A stretch of DNA of 43,245 nt, taken from positions 1 to 43,245 of the forward strand of contig NZ_CANLCI010000033.1 in NCBI RefSeq assembly GCF_947489035.1, read 5' to 3'. Numbering within the stretch: position 1 is the stretch's first letter; every line of letters begins with the position of its first letter. Both the position numbers and the translations under genes were made by a program. This document shows positions 18,405-28,685 of this stretch, piece after piece. Source of the DNA: an uncultured Ferrimonas sp. (lineage in GTDB: Bacteria > Pseudomonadota > Gammaproteobacteria > Enterobacterales > Shewanellaceae). Under the pieces are notes generated by a model. The model did not search any database. It worked only from the letters and a program-made list of their open reading frames with translations, and was not told the origin of the DNA.

Positions 18405-18817
18405 CACATCACCTTACGAGTTACAAAGGTGGTCTGGATAGGCAATTTGGCAGCAGCCAGAGAGAAAGCTTCACGAGCCAACTCTTCAGATACGCCTTCC
18501 ATTTCGTACAGGACACGACCCGGTTGGATCTGTGCTACCCAGTACTCAACGTTACCCTTACCTTTACCCTGACGAACTTCAAGCGGTTTAGCAGTAATTG
18601 GCTTGTCTGGGAACACACGGATCCAGATTTTGCCCTGACGCTTGATGTGACGGGTCATGGCACGACGAGCCGCTTCGATTTGACGAGCGGTCATACGGCC
18701 ACGGGTGGTCGCTTTTAAGCCGAAAGAGCCAAAGGAAACCTTGTCACCAGTGGTGGCTACACCACGGTTACGGCCTTTGTGCATCTTACGGAACTTCATA
18801 CGTTTAGGTTGCAGCAT
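18404..18817 (-). CDS. rplP: 50S ribosomal protein L16
   Basis: A 137-residue protein near the A site and 5S r[22 protein letters not shown] and [19 protein letters not shown] identify it. It is one residue longer than E. coli L16. The TGA stop overlaps the rpmC start by one base. Confidence 0.99.
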   Translation of the reverse strand: MLQPKRMKFRKMHKGRNRGVATTGDKVSFGSFGLKATTRGRMTARQIEAARRAMTRHIKRQGKIWIRVFPDKPITAKPLEVRQGKGKGNVEYWVAQIQPGRVLYEMEGVSEELAREAFSLAAAKLPIQTTFVTRKVM

Positions 18818-18828
18818 CTCGGTTCCCC

Positions 18829-19518
18829 TTACTTACCACGACCTTTGCGCTTCGGCTGCGGCTTCGGCTGCTCTTCAACAACTGGCATGCCGCCCAGAAC
18901 TTCACCTTTGAAGATCCAAACTTTAATACCAATTACACCATAAGTGGTGTGAGCAGAAGAAGTAGCGTAGTCGATATCAGCGCGCAGGGTGTGCAGTGGC
19001 ACACGACCTTCACGATACCATTCGGTACGTGCGATCTCAGCGCCACCCAGACGACCAGAAACCTCGATCTTGATGCCCTTGGCACCCAGACGCATGGCGT
19101 TCTGTACCGCGCGCTTCATAGCGCGACGGAACATTACACGGCGCTCCAGCTGGGAAGCGATAGAATCACCAACCAGTTGAGCATCCAGTTCCGGCTTACG
19201 AACTTCGGAGATGTTGATCTGAGCAGGAACGCCAGCCAGCTTGGCTACCTTCTTGCGCAGTTTTTCAACATCTTCGCCTTTCTTACCAATTACAACACCT
19301 GGGCGAGCAGTGTGAATAGTCACACGTACGCTCTTCGCAGGACGTTCAATGGTAATGCGAGACAAAGACGCGTTTTTCAGTTCCTTTTTCAGGAACTCAC
19401 GTACTTCGTGGTCGCTGAACAAGTTGTCAGCGTAATCTTTCTTCTCCGCGTACCAGGTCGAAGACCAAGGCTTGGTAATACCAAGGCGGATACCATTAGG
19501 ATGTACTTTCTGTCCCAT
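18829..19518 (-). CDS. rpsC: 30S ribosomal protein S3
   Basis: A 229-residue protein of the mRNA entry channel. The KH domain type II (about 38-107) contains [19 protein letters not shown]. The C-terminal domain has [20 protein letters not shown]. The C-terminus is basic and proline-rich ([15 protein letters not shown]). Confidence 0.99.
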   Translation of the reverse strand: MGQKVHPNGIRLGITKPWSSTWYAEKKDYADNLFSDHEVREFLKKELKNASLSRITIERPAKSVRVTIHTARPGVVIGKKGEDVEKLRKKVAKLAGVPAQINISEVRKPELDAQLVGDSIASQLERRVMFRRAMKRAVQNAMRLGAKGIKIEVSGRLGGAEIARTEWYREGRVPLHTLRADIDYATSSAHTTYGVIGIKVWIFKGEVLGGMPVVEEQPKPQPKRKGRGK

Positions 19519-19529
19519 AGCGACTCCCC

Positions 19530-19862
19530 TTACTTATCGGCCACAACCACAGTGATGTGGCTAGAGCGCTTCAGGATGCGGTCAGCACGGCCTTTGGCAC
19601 GCGGCATGATGCGCTTCATGGTTGGACCTTCGTCAACGAAGATTTTAGAAACCTTCAAGTTGTCGATATCCAGACCTTCGTTGTGCTCCGCGTTAGCGAT
19701 AGCTGACTCCAGAACCTTCTTAACCAAAGAACCAGCTTTTTTATTGCTGAAGGTTAAGATATCCAGAGCGCGATCAACTGGCAGACCACGAATTTGGTCA
19801 GCAACCAGACGTGCCTTCTGAGGAGAGGTACGGGCGAAACGGTGTTTAGCTAAAACTTCCAT
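19530..19862 (-). CDS. rplV: 50S ribosomal protein L22
   Basis: A 110-residue protein whose extended hairpin lines the peptide exit tunnel. The body has [20 protein letters not shown], and the hairpin region lies around [20 protein letters not shown]. The length equals E. coli L22. Confidence 0.99.
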   Translation of the reverse strand: MEVLAKHRFARTSPQKARLVADQIRGLPVDRALDILTFSNKKAGSLVKKVLESAIANAEHNEGLDIDNLKVSKIFVDEGPTMKRIMPRAKGRADRILKRSSHITVVVADK

Positions 19863-19872
19863 CTTCTACCCC

Positions 19873-20151
19873 TTAGCGTTTCTTCGCTTTCTTATCCGCA
19901 GCATGGCCGCGGTAAGTGCGAGTCGGCGCGAATTCGCCCAGTTTGTGGCCAATCATGTCTTCAGTTACGAAAACTGGAACGTGCTGGCGACCATTATGGA
20001 CAGCGATGGTGAGACCAATCATATCAGGAATGATCATCGAACGACGGGACCAAGTCTTAACAGGCTTTTTGTCTCCGTTTTCCACCGCTTTCTCTACCTT
20101 CTTCAGCAAGTGCAGGTCGATAAATGGACCTTTCTTGAGAGAACGTGGCAT
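19873..20151 (-). CDS. rpsS: 30S ribosomal protein S19
   Basis: A 92-residue protein of the 30S head that pairs with S13. [20 protein letters not shown] opens it; [20 protein letters not shown] and [14 protein letters not shown] are signatures. Confidence 0.99.
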   Translation of the reverse strand: MPRSLKKGPFIDLHLLKKVEKAVENGDKKPVKTWSRRSMIIPDMIGLTIAVHNGRQHVPVFVTEDMIGHKLGEFAPTRTYRGHAADKKAKKR

Positions 20152-20166
20152 GGTGAATCCTCTAAA

Positions 20167-20991
20167 TTACTTGGTACGACGGCGTACGATGAACTTATCA
20201 GTACGCTTGTTGCTGCGAGTCTTCTTACCCTTAGTTGGTACGCCCCATGGGGATACCGGGTGACGACCACCAGAGGTTTTACCCTCACCACCACCGTGCG
20301 GGTGATCCACCGGGTTCATGGCTACACCACGAACTGTAGGGCGGATACCGCGCCAGCGGTTAGCACCAGCTTTACCAAGCTGACGCAGCATGTGTTCGGA
20401 GTTACCTACTTCACCCAAAGTAGCACGGCCTTCGGCCTGTACTTTGCGCATCTCGCCGGAGCGAAGACGCAGAGTTACGTAAACACCGTCACGAGCAACG
20501 ATCTGTGCGTAGGCACCAGCGGAACGAGCCAACTGACCACCTTTACCTGGTTGCAGTTCTACGTTATGAACGGTAGAACCAACCGGGATGTTACGCATTG
20601 GAAGGGCGTTACCCGCTTTAATCTCAGCTTCTTGACCAGACATGATGGAATCACCAGCATGCAGGCCTTTAGGAGCCAGGATGTAACGACGCTCACCGTC
20701 TGCGTACAGAACCAACGCGATGTTCGCGCTGCGGTTTGGATCGTATTCAATCCGCTCTACCTTGGCAGGAACGCCATCTTTGTTGCGCTTAAAGTCAACA
20801 ATACGGTAGTGCTGCTTGTGACCACCGCCGATGTGGCGAGTGGTAATACGACCAGCGTTGTTACGACCGCCAGACTTGGACTTTTTGTCCAGCAGAGCGG
20901 CGTGAGGCTTACCTTTGTGCAGTTCAGCGTTAACCACTTTGGTTACGTGACGACGACCTGCAGAGGTAGGCTTACACTTAACAATAGCCAT
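20167..20991 (-). CDS. rplB: 50S ribosomal protein L2
   Basis: A 274-residue protein needed for peptidyl-transferase activity and subunit joining. [20 protein letters not shown] lies near residues 40-60, and the conserved C-terminal loop [20 protein letters not shown] contains the histidine implicated in the peptidyl-transferase centre. It has basic ends as usual. Confidence 0.99.
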   Translation of the reverse strand: MAIVKCKPTSAGRRHVTKVVNAELHKGKPHAALLDKKSKSGGRNNAGRITTRHIGGGHKQHYRIVDFKRNKDGVPAKVERIEYDPNRSANIALVLYADGERRYILAPKGLHAGDSIMSGQEAEIKAGNALPMRNIPVGSTVHNVELQPGKGGQLARSAGAYAQIVARDGVYVTLRLRSGEMRKVQAEGRATLGEVGNSEHMLRQLGKAGANRWRGIRPTVRGVAMNPVDHPHGGGEGKTSGGRHPVSPWGVPTKGKKTRSNKRTDKFIVRRRTK

Positions 20992-21008
20992 TTCTAAACT
21001 CCTACTGC

Positions 21009-21314
21009 TTATTCAGCGCCGCCATCAACGAAGTCGATTTCTGCGCCTTCAGCCAAGGTAACGTAAGCTTTCTTCACATCGGAACGACGTCCGAAACGAG
21101 CGCCAGTACGCTTAGTCTTGCCTTTCAGTACAGAGGTGCGAACACCAACTACTTCAACTTCGAACAGCTTTTGAACCGCTGCTTTGATCTCAGCTTTAGT
21201 CGCGTCCAGTGCTACTTTGAAAACAACAGTGTTGTTCAGCTCAGCAGCCATGGTGCTTTTTTCAGAGATGTGTGGAGCCAGCAGCACTTTCAGCAAACGT
21301 TCTTCACGGATCAT
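21009..21314 (-). CDS. rplW: 50S ribosomal protein L23
   Basis: A 101-residue exit-tunnel protein that docks trigger factor and [23 protein letters not shown] opens it and [20 protein letters not shown] is conserved. Its ATG overlaps the rplD stop by four bases (ATGA). Confidence 0.99.
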   Translation of the reverse strand: MIREERLLKVLLAPHISEKSTMAAELNNTVVFKVALDATKAEIKAAVQKLFEVEVVGVRTSVLKGKTKRTGARFGRRSDVKKAYVTLAEGAEIDFVDGGAE

Positions 21315-21916
21315 GCCAGCTTCTCCTCAATCTGCTTAACTGCATCAGCAGTCATCAGCACCTTGTCAAACGCGATCAGGCTAACCGGATCGATACCGTC
21401 TACATCGCGAGCGTCAACCTTGTACAGGTTGCGAGAAGCCAAGAACAAGTTCTCGTCTACTTCAGCGGTCACGATCAGAACGTCGTTTAAGTCCATTTCT
21501 TTCAGCTTTGCAGCCAATTCTTTGGTCTTAGGAGCTTCTACAGAGAAGTTCTCAACAACGATCAGACGATCTTGACGTACCAGCTCAGACAGAATGCTGC
21601 GCAGAGCGGCGCGGTACATCTTCTTGTTAACTTTTTGGCCGTGATCTTGCGGCTTAGCAGCGAATGTTACGCCACCAGAACGCCAGATTGGGCTCTTAAC
21701 GGTACCAGCGCGAGCGCGGCCGGTGCCTTTCTGGGCCCATGGCTTTTTGCCAGTGCCAGTTACTTCAGCGCGGGTTTTCTGAGCACGGGTACCTTGACGG
21801 GCATTAGCAGCAAACGCTACTACTACCTGATGTACCAGAGCTTCATTAAACTCACGTCCGAAGGTAGTTTCGGAAACTTCAAGAGCGCTCTGGGCGTCCT
21901 TCATAACCAATTCCAT
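21311..21916 (-). CDS. rplD: 50S ribosomal protein L4
   Basis: A 201-residue protein, same length as E. coli L4. The tunnel loop TGSGKKPW-type [19 protein letters not shown] and [20 protein letters not shown] are present. In E. coli free L4 represses the S10 operon through the leader RNA, by attenuation and translation; the structured leader upstream of rpsJ suggests the same control here. Confidence 0.99.
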   Translation of the reverse strand: MELVMKDAQSALEVSETTFGREFNEALVHQVVVAFAANARQGTRAQKTRAEVTGTGKKPWAQKGTGRARAGTVKSPIWRSGGVTFAAKPQDHGQKVNKKMYRAALRSILSELVRQDRLIVVENFSVEAPKTKELAAKLKEMDLNDVLIVTAEVDENLFLASRNLYKVDARDVDGIDPVSLIAFDKVLMTADAVKQIEEKLA

Positions 21917-21933
21917 TACTATCTCCTCAGACG

Positions 21934-22572
21934 TTACGCTTTAACGGCAGGCTTAACGATAACATCGCCACCATTAGCGCCAGGTACGGCACCTTTGATC
22001 AGCAATAAGTTACGTTCAGCATCTACACGTACCAACTCTAGGTTCTGAGTAGTTACCTGCTCAGCGCCCATGTGGCCAGCCATTTTCTTGCCCTTGAATA
22101 CCTTGCCTGGGGATTGGTTTTGACCAATCGAACCAGGAGCACGGTGGCTCAGGGAGTTACCGTGGGTCATATCTTGGGTGCTAAAGTTCCAACGCTTAAT
22201 CGCGCCCTGGAAACCTTTACCTTTTGATTGACCGGTAACGTCTACTTTTGCAACGTCAGCAAAGACGCCGACTTTCAGCTCAGCACCTAACTCGATGCCT
22301 TCACCTTCACCTTCACCCAGACGGTGTTCCCACAGACCGCGACCAGCTTCTACGCCAGCTTTGGCGTAGTGGCCCGCTGCAGGTTTGTTAACGTGAGATG
22401 CTTTTTTAGCACCTACGGTAACTTGGATAGCGCGGTAACCGTCGCTGTCCAAACCTTTAACTTGGGTTACACGGTTCGGTTCTACTTCGATAACGGTCAC
22501 AGGGATAGAAACGCCTTCTTCAGTGAAGATGCGAGTCATACCAACTTTGCGACCTACAAGACCGATAGCCAT
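21934..22572 (-). CDS. rplC: 50S ribosomal protein L3
   Basis: A 212-residue early-assembly protein reaching the peptidyl-transferase centre. [20 protein letters not shown] opens it; the loop tip [20 protein letters not shown] carries the glutamine methylated in E. coli. It is three residues longer than E. coli L3, probably around [14 protein letters not shown]. Confidence 0.99.
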   Translation of the reverse strand: MAIGLVGRKVGMTRIFTEEGVSIPVTVIEVEPNRVTQVKGLDSDGYRAIQVTVGAKKASHVNKPAAGHYAKAGVEAGRGLWEHRLGEGEGEGIELGAELKVGVFADVAKVDVTGQSKGKGFQGAIKRWNFSTQDMTHGNSLSHRAPGSIGQNQSPGKVFKGKKMAGHMGAEQVTTQNLELVRVDAERNLLLIKGAVPGANGGDVIVKPAVKA

Positions 22573-22603
22573 TCTAAAAAACCTCTATTCCAAGTCCGGG
22601 GAC

Positions 22604-22969
<366 letters not shown>

Positions 22970-23005
22970 CTATTCAGAGGGAGAACGATGATTCACCAGC
23001 CATTC

Positions 23006-23071
23006 GACTCCAAATCGGAGTCGCTGTATATACAACACTAATTGTGTTGCTGTTCACACTGCCGAAGCAGT
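23006..23071 (-). promoter_or_regulatory. S10 operon structured leader (probable L4 target)
   Basis: Three consecutive hairpins lie between the promoters and rpsJ: GACTCC / GGAGTC (23006-23022), CAACAC / GTGTTG (23033-23049) and ACTGC / GCAGT with CGAA loop (23058-23071). In E. coli the rpsJ leader carries the L4-dependent attenuator and the translation-control hairpin. Position and structure fit that role; L4 binding is inferred. Confidence 0.55.
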
Positions 23072-23099
23072 CACTGCGCTTATCGCGACAGCGAGACGA

Positions 23100-23127
23100 A
23101 TTATACGCCTATGCTGAGTAGAAGCAA
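23100..23127 (-). promoter_or_regulatory. S10 operon promoter, proximal
   Basis: On the minus strand TTGCTT (23122-23127), a 16-base spacer and a perfect TATAAT (23100-23105). It would give a leader of roughly 175 bases before rpsJ containing all three hairpins. Confidence 0.7.
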
Positions 23128-23197
23128 GCCTGATTGATGATTATTTTATCGCCAAGCTCGGCACTATTTTGCTACTACCGTCTTAAATTCGGCGCGG

Positions 23198-23226
23198 ATT
23201 ATACCTAGCCGATTCACTTAACGGAA
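23198..23226 (-). promoter_or_regulatory. S10 operon promoter, distal
   Basis: On the minus strand a second TATAAT (23198-23203) is followed by the GC-rich discriminator CCGCGCC, with TTCCGT (23221-23226) 17 bases upstream. GC-rich discriminators are typical of ppGpp-inhibited ribosomal promoters. The stretch between it and the Wzc stop holds no clear terminator. Confidence 0.55.
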
Positions 23227-23283
23227 GTTTTTTCTTCTGAGACGCTGCTGTCATTGAATCGCAGTGGCTGCTGCTTTATTTGC

Positions 23284-25527
23284 TTACGACTTGCCGGTTC
23301 CGTAATAGCTCTTATAGCGCTTATAGGTCGCCTGATCTTTTGGTACGGCATTGAGCACAATGCCGTCAATTTTGGCGTGCACAGCAAATAGCCTTGTTAA
23401 TGAACGCCGGATCAATTCGCGTCGTGCTTTGCCAAATTTCACTACGTAAATAGTGCTTTGCACCAAGCGAGACACCACAAGTGCATCGCTCACAACATCG
23501 ACTGGAGCGGTATCAATAATGATGCGATCGTACTTCTGCGATAACAGCTCTAACTGACTTTTAAACTGTGGTGATGCCAGTACTTCCAGTGGGTTGGATA
23601 CCGGTGTACCGGCCACCATCACATCCAGATTGGTGTCTGGCACACTATAAACGCAATCGTTACTGCTGTGCGTGGCCGCAATCAGGTTCGACAGCCCTGG
23701 CTGGTAACTTGGCAGTTGCAACGAACCGGCTAATACAGGCTTACGCAGATCCGCCTCAATCAATAGCACTTTTTCCAACTGTGACAACGCCAATGAGAAA
23801 TTATAGGAAGAGGTACTCTTACCCTCTCCCGGCACCGTTGAGGTAATGCAGATTAACTTAGCCCCATCATCGAGGTGCGCAAGTAAGTAACCCGTCCGCA
23901 CTGTTCGCCATGCTTCAGCAAAACTATTGGCGTCATTAGAGAAGAAATGACTCGCATCCAATCTTCCCTTGGTTTTCTGCAATGGGATGATCCCAAGCAT
24001 TTTGGCCGCTAATTTCGTCTCAACCTGCTCTCCCGCAGTGATGGTGTCGGTTAAGGCATTGTGTGCCAGCGCGACCACGCAACCAAAGATCGTTGAGGCC
24101 ATAACCGCAATGATCAATAACATCTTCTTCTTCGGCTTCGCCGGATAAAGTGCAGGCTCGGCTAGATCAGTAAATCGTGCATGGGCGGCATTAAAGTCAG
24201 CCACCGCGCCAGTTTCCTTCATTCGATTCAGGAAGGTTTCATAGATGCGGCGGTTAGATTCCACCTCTCGCTGTAATTCGCGATACTGCACCTCTACCCT
24301 GCTTTGCTCTTGGTACTGAGTTTTCGCTCGCTCTAATTGACGCTCTAAAGCCTGAGCGGATGCATTAAGCGTGGTGTACTCTTGCTCGATCCCCTGCACC
24401 AATTTACGTACTTGGCTACGCATGTTTGCACGCACTTCCGTTAATTGTGCTTTCGCGGCAATCATTTTATTGTGCTTAGGGCCATAGCGCTTAGACAGTT
24501 CAGCCACATTAGATGATGCGGCAACTTCCGACTTTTGCATCTCCTGGATCAGGCGGTGACCGCTGATCTCGGTCAAACCATCAAGGTCTTCAATGCTATC
24601 GGCGCCTTTGCGGCGCACTAAATTAAGCAGCGAACGGGCATCATCACGGCGTTGTCTCGCCATGGCTAACTGGGCCGTCAATTCACTCATTTCACGGCTC
24701 ACCAACCCAACGGTGCCATCAATTTCCAGTAAGCCTTCGGTTTCTCTAAATCGCTGTAAACGCTCTTCCGATTGGCGCAACCCCACCAGCAACTCATCCA
24801 GTCTGGCGCTCAGCCATTGTGATGCCTTGCGGGTTACGTTCAACTTTGCATCAAGGTGATTCTCAATGTAGATGTCCCCCATGGTGTTCGCGACCAATGC
24901 CGCCAATCGAGGATTTTTAGCGTAAAAGCTGATATCCACCAATTGGGTATTTGGCACTGGAGAGATCGACAGACGACTGGAGAATTCATTAAGCAGCAGT
25001 ACCCGCCGCTGTTCTAGCTGCTTAACGGGATCCGGCGGCGGTGGATTCCAATCAACAGGTAACCAATAAAGGTATTGCTGCAGTTGTGCTCGCACCACTT
25101 CCATTGGATCTTGGTTCGGGGCCGTTTCCACCTTATCAAGCAACCACTGTTGCCATTTAGGGTACTTAGGCAGGACAAACTCTGGGTGGACGATCAGATT
25201 GAGTCGCTCGATCACGCGTTCAGCAAGACGACGACTTTTAATGATCTCAAACTGGGTTTGTAAGTACTCTTTACGTGACGAGTCCAGCCCGTAAACATCG
25301 TCGATAGAGACTGCTTTCGCTTGCTCCGATTCAATGAGCAGCCGCCCAGATGAACGGTAATATGGATCCGTGTTCATCAAAAAGAAGGTCACGGCACCGG
25401 TCACCAAGGTAACAAATAAAATGATGGGCCATTTATAGCGCCACAACACTTTAAAGTACTGACCCAGATCGATGTCTTTTTCCTGAGCAAAAAGATCCTT
25501 GTCCACTTTAATGGCCATATTTGACAT
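23284..25527 (-). CDS. wzc: Wzc-type polysaccharide co-polymerase / tyrosine autokinase
   Basis: A 747-residue inner-membrane BY-kinase that controls chain length and couples polymerisation to export. The Wzz domain has TM1 at about 33-51; a long periplasmic coiled-coil and GNVR region spans about 230-440; TM2 is at about 469-490; the cytoplasmic kinase follows. Walker A is STVPGEGKST (563-572), Walker A' LLIEADLR (588-595, with E in place of the usual first D), Walker B RIIIDTAP (668-675). The C-terminal tyrosine cluster has Y735, Y738, Y741 and Y742. It is the last gene of the leftward set. No low-molecular-weight phosphatase (Wzb) gene is present in the window. Confidence 0.93.
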   Translation of the reverse strand: MSNMAIKVDKDLFAQEKDIDLGQYFKVLWRYKWPIILFVTLVTGAVTFFLMNTDPYYRSSGRLLIESEQAKAVSIDDVYGLDSSRKEYLQTQFEIIKSRRLAERVIERLNLIVHPEFVLPKYPKWQQWLLDKVETAPNQDPMEVVRAQLQQYLYWLPVDWNPPPPDPVKQLEQRRVLLLNEFSSRLSISPVPNTQLVDISFYAKNPRLAALVANTMGDIYIENHLDAKLNVTRKASQWLSARLDELLVGLRQSEERLQRFRETEGLLEIDGTVGLVSREMSELTAQLAMARQRRDDARSLLNLVRRKGADSIEDLDGLTEISGHRLIQEMQKSEVAASSNVAELSKRYGPKHNKMIAAKAQLTEVRANMRSQVRKLVQGIEQEYTTLNASAQALERQLERAKTQYQEQSRVEVQYRELQREVESNRRIYETFLNRMKETGAVADFNAAHARFTDLAEPALYPAKPKKKMLLIIAVMASTIFGCVVALAHNALTDTITAGEQVETKLAAKMLGIIPLQKTKGRLDASHFFSNDANSFAEAWRTVRTGYLLAHLDDGAKLICITSTVPGEGKSTSSYNFSLALSQLEKVLLIEADLRKPVLAGSLQLPSYQPGLSNLIAATHSSNDCVYSVPDTNLDVMVAGTPVSNPLEVLASPQFKSQLELLSQKYDRIIIDTAPVDVVSDALVVSRLVQSTIYVVKFGKARRELIRRSLTRLFAVHAKIDGIVLNAVPKDQATYKRYKSYYGTGKS

Positions 25528-25536
25528 ACCTGAGCC

Positions 25537-26091
25537 TCAGAAAAAGCTTTCTTTAATAACGATAGAGTCGTCTGGGTAGACGGAGGCTGACAGGCGTACA
25601 GTTAAAGTGGTTTTCTTGCCGCTAACCAAGCGATTAACCACAATGCCATTGGTCGAAGCACGCTCAGTCAGTCCGCCAGCCAGCGCGACGGCGCGTTCGA
25701 TGGTTAAACCGGGTTGGTATGGATAACCACCCGGCTTATTCACTTCCCCATAGATGTAGAAAGGTCGATATTCGGTCACGCTCACATGAACGCTAGGGTT
25801 AATCAGGTAATCCCCTCTCAAGCCATCGCTGATGCGCTGCTCTAGCCCCGAAACGGTCATGCCTTTCGCAGTTAAGAGGCCCAAGTAGGGATAATTGATC
25901 ATCCCTGACTCACCAAGGCGAGTTTGCAGCGTTAAGTCGTCTTCGCCGTACACATGGATAGAGATCATGTCACCGGCACTAAGCTGGTAGTTAACATTGC
26001 TCAACGCGGGTGCCGAGCAAAGCAGCACCAGCGTGACCAAGAGACGCTTACAAAGAGATCCGAACTGTGGCCAAAAACAGGTTCTTGTCAT
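25537..26091 (-). CDS. Short OPX / Wza-like polysaccharide export protein
   Basis: A 184-residue periplasmic or outer-membrane export protein. The signal sequence (to about residue 32, ending APALS) lacks a lipobox glycine/alanine before its cysteine, so it is probably not a lipoprotein. A Poly_export domain follows (about 35-110, QLSAGDMISIHVYGEDDL), then one SLBB domain (about 112-165, FYIYGEVNKPGGYPYQPGLT). It ends there: the second SLBB repeat and the C-terminal helix that forms the Wza outer-membrane pore are missing. The start at 26091 follows GAGGCGG and lies inside the barrel gene's 3' end (44-base overlap); an in-frame start at 26145 is less likely. Confidence 0.88.
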   Translation of the reverse strand: MTRTCFWPQFGSLCKRLLVTLVLLCSAPALSNVNYQLSAGDMISIHVYGEDDLTLQTRLGESGMINYPYLGLLTAKGMTVSGLEQRISDGLRGDYLINPSVHVSVTEYRPFYIYGEVNKPGGYPYQPGLTIERAVALAGGLTERASTNGIVVNRLVSGKKTTLTVRLSASVYPDDSIVIKESFF

Positions 26092-27244
26092 ACTTTGCCG
26101 CCTCTCGAGTCGAGTCTTGATCTGCAATTTGATAGGTGAAGTCACTGGCTAACCAACGTTTCCACGCCAGCGTTATCCCTACAGACGCTTGCAGTAATTC
26201 GTCTTCACGATCAAAACCGGTAAAGGTCTCGTCTGTGTAGCTAATCGAGGCGCTGGTGGATAAGCGTTCACGCCACTTGTGATTCCACATCACCCGGTAA
26301 CTGTCCTCTTCAACAAAGTCCCCGAGTGTGTCGGGATCTTTAGTGCGACTGCCACTTTCAAGGGAAAACACGGAATAGCTGCGAGGCTTCCAATCCATGC
26401 CGATCTTCCAAGCAAAGCCATCAAAATCAGTACGACCACTGGAATCGAAATCACGGGTCTCATAACCCAACTTGATGGTGCCAGAGGTCTTACTGGTCGC
26501 TTCCCAACGGATCCCGGTAAAAATTTGCTGATCAAAGCTGTCGCGATTCAAGCCATCGGCATCATCTCGCGCAAATTCGGTGTTGTAACCGTTCCATTCA
26601 CCAATCAGCTTGGTTTTAGCGCCTAAGCGCCAATACATGGTGACCCTAGCCCGAGTAGTGTCGTAATCTCGAAATTGCGAGATAGCTCGTAGGTTGGTGT
26701 ACTCCTTATCGTAGTAACCCAACTCAAAATCGAGATTGATGCGAGCACTTGGTACGCCAAAGCCATAAATAATGGCCGCATCTTGCACATCTAATTTGGC
26801 TACGGTGTCCACCGCTAGGCCACGAGTTTCAGTGATCCCTTCACCTCGCGCCTCATGTTCACGCCGATAGTTATAGAAGGCTTCAATGCGATGACGTCGA
26901 GTAAAGTGATGTTCCAACCCCAGTTTCAGGGCATGATCAGTGTAGTCATCTTCATCGCTCGAGAAGTAATGACCATCCACTAAGCGGTAATCAATTTCGT
27001 AACGGCTGGTGTCATTACCGGCATGGAACAGCAATTCAGGAGCAATACGCCAAAACCAACTATCAACTTCATTCGCACTAGAGTGTGCGGTGTTATCGTC
27101 AAAGCCGACACCCACATCCACTTGCGGCGTCATTTTCCAGCTTTCACTCAGGTTCACTGAAGCTGGCTGATATGCATCTACAAGCACCGCTGCCCCAGCA
27201 GGTGCTACCGAAACCACTAACAGAGCAGGTAATAGTTGTTTCAT
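26048..27244 (-). CDS. Outer-membrane beta-barrel protein of the EPS locus (BBP2-like)
   Basis: A 398-residue exported barrel. The signal peptide is at about 1-19 (MKQLLPALLVVSVAPAGA); alternating-pattern amphipathic strands with aromatic girdles continue to the last strand, which ends LFLATVRISL. The ATG at 27244 has GGGG upstream and directly starts a signal peptide; the open frame further upstream overlaps wcaJ. The strand pattern and locus resemble the BBP2 barrels found in exopolysaccharide clusters. I infer it supplies the outer-membrane pore for the short OPX protein encoded immediately after and overlapping it. Confidence 0.82.
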   Translation of the reverse strand: MKQLLPALLVVSVAPAGAAVLVDAYQPASVNLSESWKMTPQVDVGVGFDDNTAHSSANEVDSWFWRIAPELLFHAGNDTSRYEIDYRLVDGHYFSSDEDDYTDHALKLGLEHHFTRRHRIEAFYNYRREHEARGEGITETRGLAVDTVAKLDVQDAAIIYGFGVPSARINLDFELGYYDKEYTNLRAISQFRDYDTTRARVTMYWRLGAKTKLIGEWNGYNTEFARDDADGLNRDSFDQQIFTGIRWEATSKTSGTIKLGYETRDFDSSGRTDFDGFAWKIGMDWKPRSYSVFSLESGSRTKDPDTLGDFVEEDSYRVMWNHKWRERLSTSASISYTDETFTGFDREDELLQASVGITLAWKRWLASDFTYQIADQDSTREAAKYDKNLFLATVRISL

Positions 27245-27263
27245 TGTTATGTGTCCCCTATCC

Positions 27264-28685
27264 CTAGTACGCGTTTGAGTCGTTGAACCCTTTAAATACG
27301 GTTTTAAAGACGATTTTGATGTCGAACCACAACGACCAGTTGCGGATGTACGCCAAATCAAACTCCAATCGCTTTTCCATTTTTTCCAAGGTATCGGTTT
27401 CACCACGCCAACCGTTGATCTGAGCCCAACCTGTGATCCCCGGTTTCATATGGTGTCGTAACATGTATCCGCCGATAAGCTCTCGGTATTGCTCGTTGTG
27501 TGCCACAGCATGAGGCCGAGGCCCTACCACCGACATTTGCCCTTGCAACACATTGAAGAATTGCGGCAGCTCGTCCAAAGATGTACGCCGTAAGAAAGCA
27601 CCTAATGGCGTTACGCGCGGATCGCCTTTCGTCGCTTGCTTAACGACCGAGCCATTGTCTTGGGTACGCATAGTGCGAAATTTCCACACTTTGATTTTGC
27701 GGCCGTCAATGCCATATCGATACTGCTTAAAAATGATCGGCCCCGCCGAGGTTAACTTGATCGCCGCTGCGATCATCAACATCGGCACTGCCACTATCGC
27801 TAAGATCCCACTGGCCAAGACGATGTCTTCCACGCGCTTAGACCAACTGGCTAAATCATCCAGCGGACTGTCGTACACGCTAAGTGACTGAACCTCGCCA
27901 ACTTCATGCCAACGTGCATGCAATAAGTTATAGACGAAGAAGTCAGGAATGATGTGTACCGCGGCAGTACTATCACCACACAACATCAAGATCTCGGTGA
28001 TCCGTTTTTCGGCGCGCATTGGCATCGCGATATAGAGCACATCAATGGCGTTGTTCTTTGCCAATTGCAGCGCTTGATCCATATTGCCTAGCGGAGCTGG
28101 CCCCTTACCTTCCATTTGTTCAATGCGTTCTGGGGAGCGATCATCAAAAAAACCGATGAAGTGGATCCCCAACTGAGGGTTCTCCTCCAGACTACGTGCC
28201 ATCGCTTTACCGGAATCCGTCACTCCTAATATTGCAGCCCGTTGGGTGTTAAAGCCGCGACGACGCAACGAGAAGATCACCTGTCTGGCGGTGATCCGTA
28301 AAAGGCTGAACATCAGTAAGCCCGCTCCGCCCCACCACAACATGGTGAATCGATCGATGGTGATCCGTTCTGGGAATAAGAAGGTGCAGCCTTCGACAAA
28401 ACAACAGGCCAAGATCCAACTTGCCCAGTTGGTCATCAACATTTCATTTTGGCGGGTTGAGCGCCATGAACGGTAGAGATCCAAGGATTCCGCAAAAAAG
28501 GCGTAGCCCAATGACGCCAAAATCGCTGTCAGTAACTGTTCGTCACCCAGCGGCACACCCTTAACCCATAGCGCCAACTGCAGTGACCACTGCACCACGG
28601 CGATATCTAACAGTCGAAATAGAATCGCAAAGCCATGAAAGCGCGAGAACGTGAGCCCTCTATGTTCTTTCGGGTTATGCACCAT
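27264..28685 (-). CDS. wcaJ: WcaJ-type undecaprenyl-phosphate sugar phosphotransferase
   Basis: A 473-residue initiating transferase that moves a sugar phosphate (probably glucose-1-P) from UDP-sugar to undecaprenyl phosphate. There are four N-terminal membrane helices (about 15-130), a CoA-binding-like Rossmann domain (AAILGVTDSGKAMARSL), then a re-entrant helix near 285-310 and the catalytic domain with FKQYRYGIDGRKIKVWKFRT, LRRTSLDELPQFFNVLQGQM, SVVGPRPHA and KPGITGWAQINGWRGET. The sugar specificity is inferred from the family. It lies 19 bases upstream of the barrel gene. Confidence 0.93.
   Translation of the reverse strand: MVHNPKEHRGLTFSRFHGFAILFRLLDIAVVQWSLQLALWVKGVPLGDEQLLTAILASLGYAFFAESLDLYRSWRSTRQNEMLMTNWASWILACCFVEGCTFLFPERITIDRFTMLWWGGAGLLMFSLLRITARQVIFSLRRRGFNTQRAAILGVTDSGKAMARSLEENPQLGIHFIGFFDDRSPERIEQMEGKGPAPLGNMDQALQLAKNNAIDVLYIAMPMRAEKRITEILMLCGDSTAAVHIIPDFFVYNLLHARWHEVGEVQSLSVYDSPLDDLASWSKRVEDIVLASGILAIVAVPMLMIAAAIKLTSAGPIIFKQYRYGIDGRKIKVWKFRTMRTQDNGSVVKQATKGDPRVTPLGAFLRRTSLDELPQFFNVLQGQMSVVGPRPHAVAHNEQYRELIGGYMLRHHMKPGITGWAQINGWRGETDTLEKMEKRLEFDLAYIRNWSLWFDIKIVFKTVFKGFNDSNAY

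Noticed and set aside
19903..20997. 364-codon open frame antisense to rpsS and rplB
   Set aside because: A shadow of strongly biased ribosomal-protein codons. The opposite strand holds unmistakable S19 and L2; no ribosome binding site or family similarity.
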